A stretch of 46,395 nucleotides of DNA. It comes from Extibacter muris. GTDB taxonomy: Bacteria > Bacillota > Clostridia > Lachnospirales > Lachnospiraceae. The DNA lies in NCBI RefSeq assembly GCF_004345005.1, contig NZ_SMMX01000022.1, positions 1-46,395 on the forward strand, given 5' to 3'. The position numbers and the translations under genes were made by a program. Every line of letters starts with the position of its first letter. Position 1 is the first letter of the stretch. Below, piece by piece: positions 16,581-24,581 of the stretch. The notes beneath the pieces are model-generated. The model was not told the origin of the DNA. It ran no database searches and worked only from the letters and a program-made list of their open reading frames with translations.

Positions 16581-17456
16581 ATGTTAGTAAGTTTACAGGA
16601 AATGTTACAGGAGGCGGAGAGAAATAATTTTGCAATCGCATCGATTAATACCCCCAATCAGATATCATTAAGGGCTGTAATCGAGGCTGCAGAGGATACA
16701 GGAATGCCGGTGACGATTAACCACGCGCAGACAGAGGAAAGCGTTGTCCCAATAGAGATCGCGGTACCGTTGATGCTGGATTATGCAAGGAAGTCAACAG
16801 CGGCAATCTCTGTCCATGTGGATCATGGTTTTGATTTCGACCACTGTATGAAAGCGGTAAGGCTTGGCTGCACTTCAATTATGTATGACTGTTCCAGGTT
16901 TCCGCTGGAGAAAAATATCGAGGAGGTCAGGCGGTTCGTAGATATCGTGAAGCCTCTAGGAATAGGAGTGGAAGCAGAGCTTGGCGCCATGCCTAATAAC
17001 ATGCCAAGTGATGTACACGGACAGGAGACGAGCGACTTGTCAGATTTAAGTGTATATTTTACCGACCCGAAGGAGGCGGAGGTATTCTGTGAGAGGTCGG
17101 GCTGTGATGTGCTGACGACATCCTTTGGAACTGTCCATGGCGTATATGCAGGGGAGCCGAATCTGGATATAGAACGGATTAAAAAGATTAAGAGCCTGGC
17201 TGGGGATGTGCATCTCGGCATGCACGGTGGTTCAGGGACCCCTTTTGACCAGATTCAGGCAGCTATATCGGCAGGGATCAAAAAAATCAATTATTTTACC
17301 GCCATTGATACGGCGCCTGCTCCATACCTTATGAAGACGATACAGGAATCGAAAAATCCGGTAAACTTCTGCAATCTGGCCAATCAGGCGATGGAGATTA
17401 TATACGAGAGAACGGTGGAGGTATTGAACGCATTTAAAAATGCATCGCATACATAA
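16581..17456 (+). CDS. Class II ketose-bisphosphate aldolase family protein
   Basis: A 291-residue class II aldolase homologue, more divergent than the one at 7183. Zinc-site motifs are recognisable: VHVDHGFDFDHC, EAELGAMP, GTVHGVYAGEP and LGMHGGSGTP, followed by GIKKINYFTAID in place of KVN.ATEL. It starts behind TAAGGAGG and precedes a FGGY kinase by 11 bases. The natural substrate could be a ketose 1-phosphate made by that kinase rather than a bisphosphate, since the operon has no second kinase. That pathway is inference. Confidence 0.85.
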   Translation: MLVSLQEMLQEAERNNFAIASINTPNQISLRAVIEAAEDTGMPVTINHAQTEESVVPIEIAVPLMLDYARKSTAAISVHVDHGFDFDHCMKAVRLGCTSIMYDCSRFPLEKNIEEVRRFVDIVKPLGIGVEAELGAMPNNMPSDVHGQETSDLSDLSVYFTDPKEAEVFCERSGCDVLTTSFGTVHGVYAGEPNLDIERIKKIKSLAGDVHLGMHGGSGTPFDQIQAAISAGIKKINYFTAIDTAPAPYLMKTIQESKNPVNFCNLANQAMEIIYERTVEVLNAFKNASHT

Positions 17457-17467
17457 GAGGAGCGGTC

Positions 17468-18961
17468 ATGTTTTTAGGAATTGATATCGGAACATCCGGC
17501 ATTAAGGCAACCATTATAGATGAAAGAGGAAATATGTGCGCCAGGGTCTACCGGCCGCTGCGGACATATGGATTAGAAGAGAGGAAACGGGAACTTTCTC
17601 CTGTTCAGGTGAAGGAAGAGACGCTTCGGGCCGTGGCGGAGGTGCTGCATACATCCCCGGCAGAGAAGATCAGGCTGATTACGGTTGCCTCCCTGGGGGA
17701 GGCAGTCGTTCCGGTAGGTGCTGACGGATGCGCTTTGATGAATAGTATCATTGGATCTGATTCCAGGGGGAGTGAAGAGCTTAAAGAAGTGGCCTGCCGC
17801 TTAGGAGAGGAAAAGCTCACAGAGATAACAGGGCTGAACCTAAGCTACATATATTCTTTGAACAAGATGCTTTATATCCGGGCGCACTATCCGGAAATAC
17901 ACAGGAGAGTATGGAAATATATGTGCTTTACTGATTATATAGGCTTTGTCCTGACGGGGGAGGCCGTCATAGACTATTCCATGGCATCAAGGACGATGGC
18001 ATTTGATATAAGAAAAAAACAGTGGTCAGATGAAATCCTTAATGCGGTACAGATCAGTAAGGACCTTCTGTCCCATCCGGTTCCAGGCGGAACGGTAGCC
18101 GGATCTGTCAGGAAGGAGATAAAAGAGGAGCTTGGCATCTTTTATGATATACCGGTTCTGGTGGGAAGCCACGACCACATATTTAATGCTATCGGTGCAG
18201 GTGCGGTAAAGCCGGGAATCTGCTCGAATACTGTCGGAACGACAGAAGGGATAACAACGGTGCTCGGCAGCAGAATAGACAGCAAAAGTATCCGGGAGAA
18301 TCTCATCTCCTGTGAACCCTTTGTCCGGCCGCATCTATATAATACCGTCGCATGGCATAATGCAGCCGGGGCAGGTGTAAACTGGTTTCTTGACAATTTT
18401 TTCGGAGGGTCTGAGGAACCAAAGGATCAAATTCTTGCCGGCCTGAACGGACAGCAGGGCCAGCATCCGTCTAATCTGCTTGTAGTGCCGCATTTTGCCG
18501 GAGCAACGGCGGGGCACATGGATGAAAAGGCGAAGGCGGCAGTAATCGGGATTACGATGGCCACAGGCAGGGAAGAAATCTACAAGGCAATACTCGAAGG
18601 GACCGCATTCGAGTGCAGGGTCATTCTTGACAGCATCCGCCATGCCGGTATTCCCGTCAATAAGGTTGTTGTCAGCGGCGGCGGAAGCAAATCATCTCTT
18701 TGGATGCAAATCAGATCCAGTATCCTGGGAAGAGAGCTGTATTGTTCGGCGTGTGCAGATACCGGTGCTTTAGGTGGCGCTGTTCTTGGAGCGGTGGTGC
18801 TCGGCCTTTATCGTTCTCTTAAGGATGCGGCAGGCCAGATGGTACGGCCAGGAACTGTGGTGGAGCCGGAAGCAGAGGCGGTAAGAATATATGAGGAACG
18901 TTATGAACTGTACCGGCAGATGTATGGAAGGTTAAGAGATATTAATGAAAGACTGTCTTAG
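17468..18961 (+). CDS. FGGY-family carbohydrate kinase
   Basis: A 497-residue FGGY kinase: GIDIGTSGIKAT at residues 4-15, ASLGEA in the substrate site, SDSRGSEE, the catalytic Asp236 in VGSHDHIFNAIGAG, NTVGTTEGITTV, and GGGSKSSLW at the nucleotide site. It is the last gene of the RpiR operon, 11 bases after the aldolase, and would phosphorylate the sugar brought in unmodified by the ABC importer. It is not closely similar to the other four FGGY kinases in the window, and I cannot assign the substrate. Confidence 0.88.
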   Translation: MFLGIDIGTSGIKATIIDERGNMCARVYRPLRTYGLEERKRELSPVQVKEETLRAVAEVLHTSPAEKIRLITVASLGEAVVPVGADGCALMNSIIGSDSRGSEELKEVACRLGEEKLTEITGLNLSYIYSLNKMLYIRAHYPEIHRRVWKYMCFTDYIGFVLTGEAVIDYSMASRTMAFDIRKKQWSDEILNAVQISKDLLSHPVPGGTVAGSVRKEIKEELGIFYDIPVLVGSHDHIFNAIGAGAVKPGICSNTVGTTEGITTVLGSRIDSKSIRENLISCEPFVRPHLYNTVAWHNAAGAGVNWFLDNFFGGSEEPKDQILAGLNGQQGQHPSNLLVVPHFAGATAGHMDEKAKAAVIGITMATGREEIYKAILEGTAFECRVILDSIRHAGIPVNKVVVSGGGSKSSLWMQIRSSILGRELYCSACADTGALGGAVLGAVVLGLYRSLKDAAGQMVRPGTVVEPEAEAVRIYEERYELYRQMYGRLRDINERLS

Positions 18962-19097
18962 AACGGGGGTATTCATAATGAAAAAACAGAGGGAAATTCA
19001 TAACTAGGACTAGCCGTAGCGACATCAGCTTGGTACAATAGTATAAACCGACTGGCGCAGTGAGATGTAAAGAAGATAGATATCATTGGGGGCGCTT

Positions 19098-19567
19098 GAT
19101 CTGGACTTGAGGGGAGATTGTGAGGCGAATGAAGGAAAGCAGCTCTATGACGGGATAGGGTGCAGGCGGCGAGGACGACGAGAAAGGCTGCGGCGAATAC
19201 GAAAGTTATGACCGAAGATTCGATAATAGAGCCTGATTTTGTATGTACGGAGAGGCACCGGGCATTTTTTAAAGAAAGAATTGGCAAAGGGTTCTCGTTT
19301 CATGTTGCATTTCAGAAATGGCTGAAGAGCAATGCGGGCAAATCATATGGAGATGCCATAGATGCCTATCATAGGATTGTAAAAGAGAAGAAGCAGGGGA
19401 AGACGGTCATTGACAGACAGTTCGAGTACAATACCTATATACGGGATTTTTTTGAAGACAATAAAGGAAAATCCCTGGAGGAAGCCATCACATGCTGGAA
19501 TTATAAAAAGGGGATAAAGGGGCATAACCGATATGAAAAGTCGGATCTTACGGCACTGAGCCGCTAA
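19098..19567 (+). pseudogene. Decayed DUF6434 protein gene (C-terminal part intact)
   Basis: From about 19206 to the TAA at 19565-19567 a well-formed protein reads PDFVCTERHRAFFKE..., with two DUF6434-like blocks (GKGFSFHVAFQKWLKSNAGKS and FEYNTYIRDFF...GKSLEEAI.CW..KK). From memory, relatives carry an N-terminal SAP motif. Upstream here, 19098-19160 encodes a SAP-like GKQLYDGI segment in another frame, and no good ribosome binding site or start precedes the open part (GTG at 19160 or ATG at 19209). I read it as a gene whose 5' half has decayed by frameshift. The function of DUF6434 is unknown. Confidence 0.55.
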
Positions 19568-19590
19568 TAAGGGTATTTAAGAATTAGTCG

Positions 19591-19630
19591 ATGCAGTATG
19601 ACCTGATTATCGTCATACTGCATTTTTTAT
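19591..19630. terminator. Terminator between the DUF6434 remnant and the BCCT gene
   Basis: A perfect 12-bp stem (19591-19602 with 19612-19623) and 9-base loop followed by T6 on the plus strand. The BCCT gene on the minus strand ends at 19705, so the hairpin may serve convergent transcripts, although the plus-strand tail is clearly better. Confidence 0.8.
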
Positions 19631-19704
19631 ATGGCTTATTCATGTAGGAAAAACCTTTTTTCTTAAGTCTATGATGCTACGTTTGACGGGTGGTCAGGAT
19701 TGGC

Positions 19705-21273
19705 TTACTCTTCCTTTTTCTGATTCACTTTATCCACAAGATTATATTTCGTTACATTAGAAGATATAACAAACACACAGAAGACCCCGCCCAGCAGAAT
19801 GAATATATTAGGAAGCCCACCCAGATTGGACACAAGCTTAATCCCGTCAATCCCGGAAATGGTCAACATGATGTAGGACAGTACGGCAAACATTACACCC
19901 CACATTACTTTTAAAAATACCGGCGCTTCCTGCTCTTTTGGCGAGATGCCAGAAGTAGATAAAGCAGCGATGGAATTCGTGGTAGAGTCCATTGCCGTAA
20001 TCATGGAAAACATCAGAGCTGCAAAAAACAGCAGTATGATGAAGGTGGAGCCGGGCATATCCCGGAAAATGGAATAGATTACTCCTTCTGCCCCCTTTGT
20101 CTCCAGAATATGAATCAAATCAAGCTTTCCGGTAAGCTGATAGTTGATTGCAAGATTGGAAAAAACACCGCACCACACAATATTGAACAGAATCGGTATC
20201 CCAAAGTTAATCTTAATTAAATCCTTAATCTTATATCCTACTCCGAGACGTGCAAGGAAACAGGCGGATATAGGCGCCCAGCTTGCCCAGCTGCCGGCAT
20301 AAAAGACGGTCCAGCTCTTGGCCCACGGGTCGGACGCATATGCCCCGGTAGTCAGAAGCTTGGAGGAAAGCTGTGAGAACGTGCCACCGACAGCTTCCGC
20401 AGTACCGTCAATCATAAACATGGAAGGCCCGAGGATAAACAGCACGGCCAGTATAACAAGATAGATGACGACATTTATGTTAGAAAGAAGCTTGATTCCT
20501 TTTTGTATACCGGAGACAGAAGAGATGATAAAGCAGACCGTTACAATGGCAAGGATAATAAGCCATGCGGTGGATTTGCTTTCCATTTTGCTTAGCTCCT
20601 GGAGCGCTCCGCCCATGTTCAAAGTGCCGGTGCATATGACGCCAAGAATGCCAAGCCCCATGGCAAACAGAAGGATGGTATCCAGTATCTGTGGAAACTT
20701 ACTGTCCCCCACTGTCTTTATATGCAGTTTATCTGTTATGATGCTGAGCTGGGAAGCGACAGAAAAAGGCTTTTTCATATTAAAAAATGCAAAGGCAAAG
20801 GCGATGACCGGTAGGGTATAAAGGGAATAAGGATGTATGGACCAGTGCAGGACCATAGTCTCCATGGCAAACTTTGCAGATTCCCACGTATTTGGTTCCA
20901 ATCCGGCCGGGGGTGAAGACATATGGTAGACAGGCTCAGCAATTCCCCAGAACAGAGCGCCCGCGGCCATAGCGGTACAGAGCGTGATAGTAGCCCAGTT
21001 CTTCTTGGAAAGTATCGGTTTGGCGTCTTTTCCGCCTAAGATAACATTGCCAAGAGGAGAAAAATAGGCAACGGCCACAGCTACAAGGCAGAGAAAACTC
21101 GTAAGACTGTATGTCCAGCCAAAATGATTCAGAACCCAGGTATTAGCGGCATCTGCCATAGCATAAAATCCGTCCCGGTCTACAATGCTGTACACAAGAG
21201 AGCCAAACAGGAGAAGAAAGGCAGGCCAGAAAGCGATTTTTCTGATTCTGCTGCGCTCTTTCGAATTTTTCAT
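19705..21273 (-). CDS. BCCT-family transporter (betaine/carnitine/choline type)
   Basis: A 522-residue membrane transporter with 12 predicted helices, of the betaine-carnitine-choline transporter family (FWGIAEPVYH in helix 3, WTVFYAGSWASWAP in helix 8, AMDSTTNSIA). The start at 21273 is chosen because AAAGGA is about 11 bases upstream; the in-frame ATG at 21285 overlaps that site. Two substrate motifs are atypical. Helix 3 lacks the glycine-rich GMGIG of sodium-coupled BetP and resembles CaiT, and the helix 8 tryptophan box has Ala and Ser where Trp is usual. The substrate may therefore not be a standard trimethylammonium compound. Confidence 0.88.
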   Translation of the reverse strand: MKNSKERSRIRKIAFWPAFLLLFGSLVYSIVDRDGFYAMADAANTWVLNHFGWTYSLTSFLCLVAVAVAYFSPLGNVILGGKDAKPILSKKNWATITLCTAMAAGALFWGIAEPVYHMSSPPAGLEPNTWESAKFAMETMVLHWSIHPYSLYTLPVIAFAFAFFNMKKPFSVASQLSIITDKLHIKTVGDSKFPQILDTILLFAMGLGILGVICTGTLNMGGALQELSKMESKSTAWLIILAIVTVCFIISSVSGIQKGIKLLSNINVVIYLVILAVLFILGPSMFMIDGTAEAVGGTFSQLSSKLLTTGAYASDPWAKSWTVFYAGSWASWAPISACFLARLGVGYKIKDLIKINFGIPILFNIVWCGVFSNLAINYQLTGKLDLIHILETKGAEGVIYSIFRDMPGSTFIILLFFAALMFSMITAMDSTTNSIAALSTSGISPKEQEAPVFLKVMWGVMFAVLSYIMLTISGIDGIKLVSNLGGLPNIFILLGGVFCVFVISSNVTKYNLVDKVNQKKEE

Positions 21274-21313
21274 AATAATTGACATCCTTTCTTTGGTAAA
21301 ATGTTTGAAAATA

Positions 21314-21353
21314 ACAAAAAAACACCTCCAAACCTTTGTAAGGCTTGTGGCGT
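21314..21353 (-). terminator. Leader terminator (attenuator) upstream of the BCCT gene
   Basis: Arms 21340-21353 and 21322-21335 pair with one mismatch and G:U pairs around a 4-base loop, followed on the minus strand by a run of Ts (A tract at 21315-21322). It lies between the promoter at 21397-21425 and the start at 21273, so it would stop transcription before the coding region unless relieved. Confidence 0.6.
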
Positions 21354-21396
21354 CTTTCTTCTTTTCAACTGGCGCTTCAATGTTAAATTATTACAA

Positions 21397-21425
21397 ATAT
21401 TATCAGATGAAATGGAATATGTCAA
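21397..21425 (-). promoter_or_regulatory. Promoter of the BCCT gene
   Basis: On the minus strand TTGACA (21425-21420) and TAATAT (21402-21397) are 17 bases apart. The predicted transcript carries a leader of about 115 bases containing the terminator hairpin. The -35 box lies inside the first copy of the repeat that flanks the toxin-antitoxin-like pair. Confidence 0.75.
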
Positions 21426-21475
21426 TACAAAATGCATAAAAATATGAAGCTGCAAAAGTTTCAAGGGTATTTGTC
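21419..21475 (+). repeat. Flanking direct repeat, left copy
   Basis: The first 28 bases match 22171-22198 at 25 positions (shared core ATGTCAATACA.AATGCATAA), and weaker similarity continues to a shared CAAGGGTA about 50 bases in. The two copies bracket the small gene pair at 21584-22130. Confidence 0.6.
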
Positions 21476-21583
21476 TATGTGGTACGAATGAATGATAAAG
21501 ATATGAATGTCAGTAATTTTTATATGGCAGTAGATGAACAATTGCATTTGTGGTACTATAAATAAAAAGGAAGGTGAAGCTAC

Positions 21584-21901
21584 TTGGAATTAGACATCAA
21601 TGTTTTGCGTAAAATATGTATGCCTGAAAATATAGAAATAACAATGCATGCAGCTAAGCGGCTAGAGCAGCGGGGTATTTTAATTAAAGATGTAATAAAC
21701 TGCATTATAAATGGAGAGATTATCGAACAGTATCCAACTGATTATCCTTACCCTAGTTGTTTGATACTGGGAATTTCTGTGAGTGGCAAATCCCTGCATG
21801 TAGTGGTTGGAAGTAATCAAACACTGCTTTGGGTAGTTACGGCATATTATCCGGACAACAACAAGTGGAGTGAAGATTTAAAAGTAAGAAAGGAGAATTG
21901 A
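21584..21901 (+). CDS. DUF4258 protein, probable toxin of a toxin-antitoxin-like pair
   Basis: A 105-residue protein with DUF4258 hallmarks: an N-terminal MHAAKRLEQRGI.I.DV segment, IEQYPTDYPYPSCLILG, and a C-terminal VTAYYPD. DUF4258 proteins are small RelE/MqsR-like folds often paired with zinc-finger antitoxins. The start is TTG at 21584 behind AAGGAAGG. The next gene begins one base after its stop. Toxicity is inferred from the pairing, not visible in the sequence. Confidence 0.75.
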   Translation: MELDINVLRKICMPENIEITMHAAKRLEQRGILIKDVINCIINGEIIEQYPTDYPYPSCLILGISVSGKSLHVVVGSNQTLLWVVTAYYPDNNKWSEDLKVRKEN

Positions 21902-21902
21902 C

Positions 21903-22130
21903 ATGAACTGTTTTTTATGTAAAGGTGATTTAGAAGAATCTACTACAACATATATGACTGATTACAACAACTGCTATATTATTATTAAGAATGTACCTTG
22001 TACGAAATGTACCCAGTGTGGTGAAGTTTATCTAAATGGTGTTACAGTTCAAAAAATTGAAGTTATTGTTGAAAGACTTAAGGCTGCTTTGACAGAGATT
22101 GCTGTTGTAGATTTTACTCAGGCGGCCTAG
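21903..22130 (+). CDS. YgiT-type zinc-finger protein, probable antitoxin partner
   Basis: A 75-residue protein with two CxxC pairs (CFLCKGD at residues 3-6 and CTKCTQCGEVY near 33-40) and a short helical tail, the layout of the N-terminal zinc domain of MqsA/YgiT antitoxins. It lacks the C-terminal helix-turn-helix of full MqsA, so it probably does not repress by itself. It is one base downstream of the DUF4258 gene, in the order toxin then antitoxin seen for mqsRA. Confidence 0.78.
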   Translation: MNCFLCKGDLEESTTTYMTDYNNCYIIIKNVPCTKCTQCGEVYLNGVTVQKIEVIVERLKAALTEIAVVDFTQAA

Positions 22131-22170
22131 TGTATGAAAATGATGAATGCCATCACAGACAATACAAGCA

Positions 22171-22238
22171 ATGTCAATACAGAATGCATAAAAACGTGTA
22201 TGTAAAAGATGCACAAAAAAGCAAGGGTAAGATTGTCG
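22171..22238 (+). repeat. Flanking direct repeat, right copy
   Basis: Matches 21419-21446 at 25 of 28 positions, then more loosely down to the shared AAGGGTA and TTGTC. It lies 40 bases after the zinc-finger gene. Confidence 0.6.
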
Positions 22239-22263
22239 AAAAGGCCAGAATTGAAAATGCAGA

Positions 22264-22292
22264 TTGACAGTCAAAGATGAGCATGATACGAT
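22264..22292 (+). promoter_or_regulatory. Promoter ahead of the leader terminator of the Etf cluster
   Basis: TTGACA (22264-22269), 17-base spacer, TACGAT (22287-22292). A transcript starting near 22299 meets a terminator after about 35-80 bases, before the first gene at 22487. Confidence 0.6.
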
Positions 22293-22331
22293 AAGCGCAA
22301 ATCAAATAACCGTATCGTTAGAAGCGCAGAA

Positions 22332-22377
22332 AGACGAACCAGTATACTTTTAAAGTATGCTTGTTTCGTCTTTTTTT
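22332..22377 (+). terminator. Leader terminator / attenuator of the Etf cluster
   Basis: A long imperfect hairpin (AGACGAA...TTTCGTCT outer stem, TATACTT/AAGTATG inner stem, 3-base loop) followed by T7. It could end the toxin-antitoxin transcript. It also lies between the promoter at 22264 and the SDR gene, the place expected for a target of the GlpP-type antiterminator encoded at the end of the cluster. Confidence 0.75.
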
Positions 22378-22424
22378 ATCGTATAGAAAACTTCGTTCCC
22401 TATACTATAAAACCCTCCGGGAGA

Positions 22425-22439
22425 TGCACACAATGTGCA
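22425..22439 (+). promoter_or_regulatory. Palindromic operator-like site
   Basis: TGCACACAATGTGCA, with perfect 6-bp arms and a 3-base centre, 18 bases after a possible -10 box TATACT (22401-22406) and 47 bases before the SDR start. The position suits a repressor site; no cognate DNA-binding regulator is encoded nearby. Confidence 0.4.
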
Positions 22440-22486
22440 GAGGAAGGCTGCTTTACGATACACATAAAAAACGAATGGAGGAAGAG

Positions 22487-23272
22487 ATGATGCATCAAAT
22501 TAACGATTTTCACATGGGATTATTTTCACTGGAAGGGAAAAATGCGGTGGTGACAGGAGGAAACTCAGGTCTTGGGCAGGCGTTCTCCACAGCTCTTGCA
22601 AAAGGCGGCGCCAATGTAATGGCAGTCAGCATTGTAGATGACGACGGGGAGACAAAGGAATTAATCGAAGGATGCGGCAAAGAGTACCGGTTTGTCAAGG
22701 CTGACATTACGGCAGACGGAGAATGTAAAAGAGTGATCGATGAATGTGTGAACACATGGGGCAGCATAGACATCCTCATAAACTGTGCAGGCTTAAGTAT
22801 CAATGTAGAAGATGTGACAAAATATACAAGAAAAGAATGGGACAAAATGGTGGCTGTAAACCTGACGGCAGCTTTTGAGATGACACACGAAGCATGTAAA
22901 TACATGATACCCCAGAAGAGCGGAAAAATCATCAACATTGGTTCCCTCTATACCTTCCTCGGAGGACAGTGGTCACCGGCCTACGCCGCGACAAAACATG
23001 GAATCGCAGGACTTGCAAAAGCAATGTGCGATGAACTTGCACAGTTCAACATCCAGGTAAATACCATAGCACCGGGATATTTTGCTACGAAGCTTACAGA
23101 AAAGACAAGAAGCGACGCAAAAAGAAATGCAGAAATCCTGGCTCATATCCCGGCCAACCGCTGGGGAGATCTATATGATCTGATGGGGGCATGCGTATTC
23201 TTATCCAGCAGTGCATCCGACTATGTAAACGGACATGTACTCACGGTAGACGGCGGATTCTTAATGAGATAG
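22487..23272 (+). CDS. Short-chain dehydrogenase/reductase (KduD/YgcW-like)
   Basis: A 261-residue SDR oxidoreductase. The cofactor motif TGGNSGLG, the NCAG motif, the catalytic Ser in NIGSLY and the YAATK motif (Tyr and Lys of YxxxK) are all present, with C-terminal NGHVLTVDGGF. GGAGG at 22477-22481 supports ATG 22487 (22490 is equally possible). It resembles 2-keto-3-deoxygluconate/gluconate-type reductases such as KduD, and by position and family E. coli YgcW. It opens the cluster and would oxidise or reduce a sugar acid or ketose with NAD(P). Confidence 0.87.
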   Translation: MMHQINDFHMGLFSLEGKNAVVTGGNSGLGQAFSTALAKGGANVMAVSIVDDDGETKELIEGCGKEYRFVKADITADGECKRVIDECVNTWGSIDILINCAGLSINVEDVTKYTRKEWDKMVAVNLTAAFEMTHEACKYMIPQKSGKIINIGSLYTFLGGQWSPAYAATKHGIAGLAKAMCDELAQFNIQVNTIAPGYFATKLTEKTRSDAKRNAEILAHIPANRWGDLYDLMGACVFLSSSASDYVNGHVLTVDGGFLMR

Positions 23273-23300
23273 TACAAAGGAAAGGGAAAGGTGAAAGACA

Positions 23301-24581
23301 TTGGAAAAAGGAAAAAAGAGAAACAAGTGGGTTACATTTATGATTATCTGTATGACCTGTGGAATTATCACAGAGCTTCCATACCTCAGGTGGGCGCTGT
23401 ATGAGCCGCTGAGAGAAGCGCTGGGCCAGAGTAACACACAGTTCGGCATGTCCATGAGCCTGTTTGGTGCGTTGGCCGCCATACTCTACATACCCGGCGG
23501 ATGGATCGCCGACCGGATATCTCACAGGAAATTATTTGCAGCGTCTGCAACCGGATGTGGAATACTCGGAATCTGGCTGTCCACCATGCCTTCATTTTCT
23601 TCGACAATGATTATCCACGGCTTATGGGCAATTACCAATATCGGCATGTTCTGGCCGGCCATGACAAAGGCAGTGTCACTACTGGAAGAAAAAGAAGGAC
23701 AGGGCAAAATATTCGGCCTGTTTGAAGGGGTCAGAGGGGTATTCGTCCTCGTAATGTGGCTCGGTCTGATGCAGGTATTTGAACGTATGGGAGGTATCCG
23801 GGCCGTCATCCTGGCACTGGCCATCCTGTCTATCATCTGTGGAGTCATAAGCTTCTTATTCATGGCAGACAATACAGGCCAGGGTACATCCAGCGACACA
23901 TCTGTGATGAAAGACATGGTGACAGCACTCAAGACACCGTCCGCCTGGCTTGTGGCAGGGGTAATCTTCACGATTTACGCCGCATACTCCTCCTCTTCAT
24001 ACATGCAGGCATACGGACAGAACATATTGGGCATGTCCGCAGTGGCGGCAGGATATGTGGGAATCTTAAGAAAAGACGTAATCCGTCTGGTTGCCGCGCC
24101 GCTGAGCGGGTTCATCTCAGAAAAGATGGGCGGAAGGTGTACACTGTTAATCGGCATCTTTGATATCATGTTCATCGTATCACTCCTGGCATTGCTTGGA
24201 ATTCCGGTAGGAGTAGAATATACGGTTATCACAGTCGTGATTATGGTAGTAAGCTCCTTCGCCATCTACGGCATGAGAGGAATGTACTATGCAATCATCG
24301 GAGAGATTGGAACACCGAAGAAAATCTATGGCGCTGTGGCAGGCTTTGCCATGTTCATCGGATTCCTGCCGGATGCATTCAATGCAACGTTGTGTGGACA
24401 CTGGCTGGATACGTATGAAGGGGCACAAGGATACCGTTACATATTCATCTATATGCTCATAACAATCGTTGTCTGCCTTGTGCTCGTAGGAATACTTCTT
24501 CGCTATATAAAAAAGAACAAAGCGCAGATTGAGGCAAACCAAAAAGAGATGGCAAATGAAACCGAAGGAGGAAATGCGTAG
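23301..24581 (+). CDS. MFS transporter (YqcE/YihN-like)
   Basis: A 426-residue major facilitator with about 12 hydrophobic helices, GGWIADRISHRK in the first cytoplasmic loop (the MFS motif A position) and an acidic, lysine-rich C-terminal tail. The likely start is TTG at 23301 behind GGGAAAGGTG. It lies between the SDR and the FGGY kinase, the same order as E. coli ygcW-yqcE-ygcE as I remember it, and should import the substrate of that kinase or dehydrogenase. The stop is followed directly by the kinase start. Confidence 0.87.
   Translation: MEKGKKRNKWVTFMIICMTCGIITELPYLRWALYEPLREALGQSNTQFGMSMSLFGALAAILYIPGGWIADRISHRKLFAASATGCGILGIWLSTMPSFSSTMIIHGLWAITNIGMFWPAMTKAVSLLEEKEGQGKIFGLFEGVRGVFVLVMWLGLMQVFERMGGIRAVILALAILSIICGVISFLFMADNTGQGTSSDTSVMKDMVTALKTPSAWLVAGVIFTIYAAYSSSSYMQAYGQNILGMSAVAAGYVGILRKDVIRLVAAPLSGFISEKMGGRCTLLIGIFDIMFIVSLLALLGIPVGVEYTVITVVIMVVSSFAIYGMRGMYYAIIGEIGTPKKIYGAVAGFAMFIGFLPDAFNATLCGHWLDTYEGAQGYRYIFIYMLITIVVCLVLVGILLRYIKKNKAQIEANQKEMANETEGGNA

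Larger units (their letters stand above)
22131..22486 (+). other. Leader region of the SDR-MFS-kinase-Etf cluster
   Basis: This 356-base gap holds the right repeat (22171), a promoter (22264-22292), a terminator hairpin (22332-22377), a second possible -10 box TATACT at 22401-22406, and a 15-bp palindrome (22425-22439). A 23-codon open stretch at 22134-22205 has no ribosome binding site and is not counted as a gene. Confidence 0.65.

Noticed and set aside
22134-22205. 23-codon frame after the zinc-finger gene
   Set aside because: No ribosome binding site and it runs through the flanking repeat; taken as chance.
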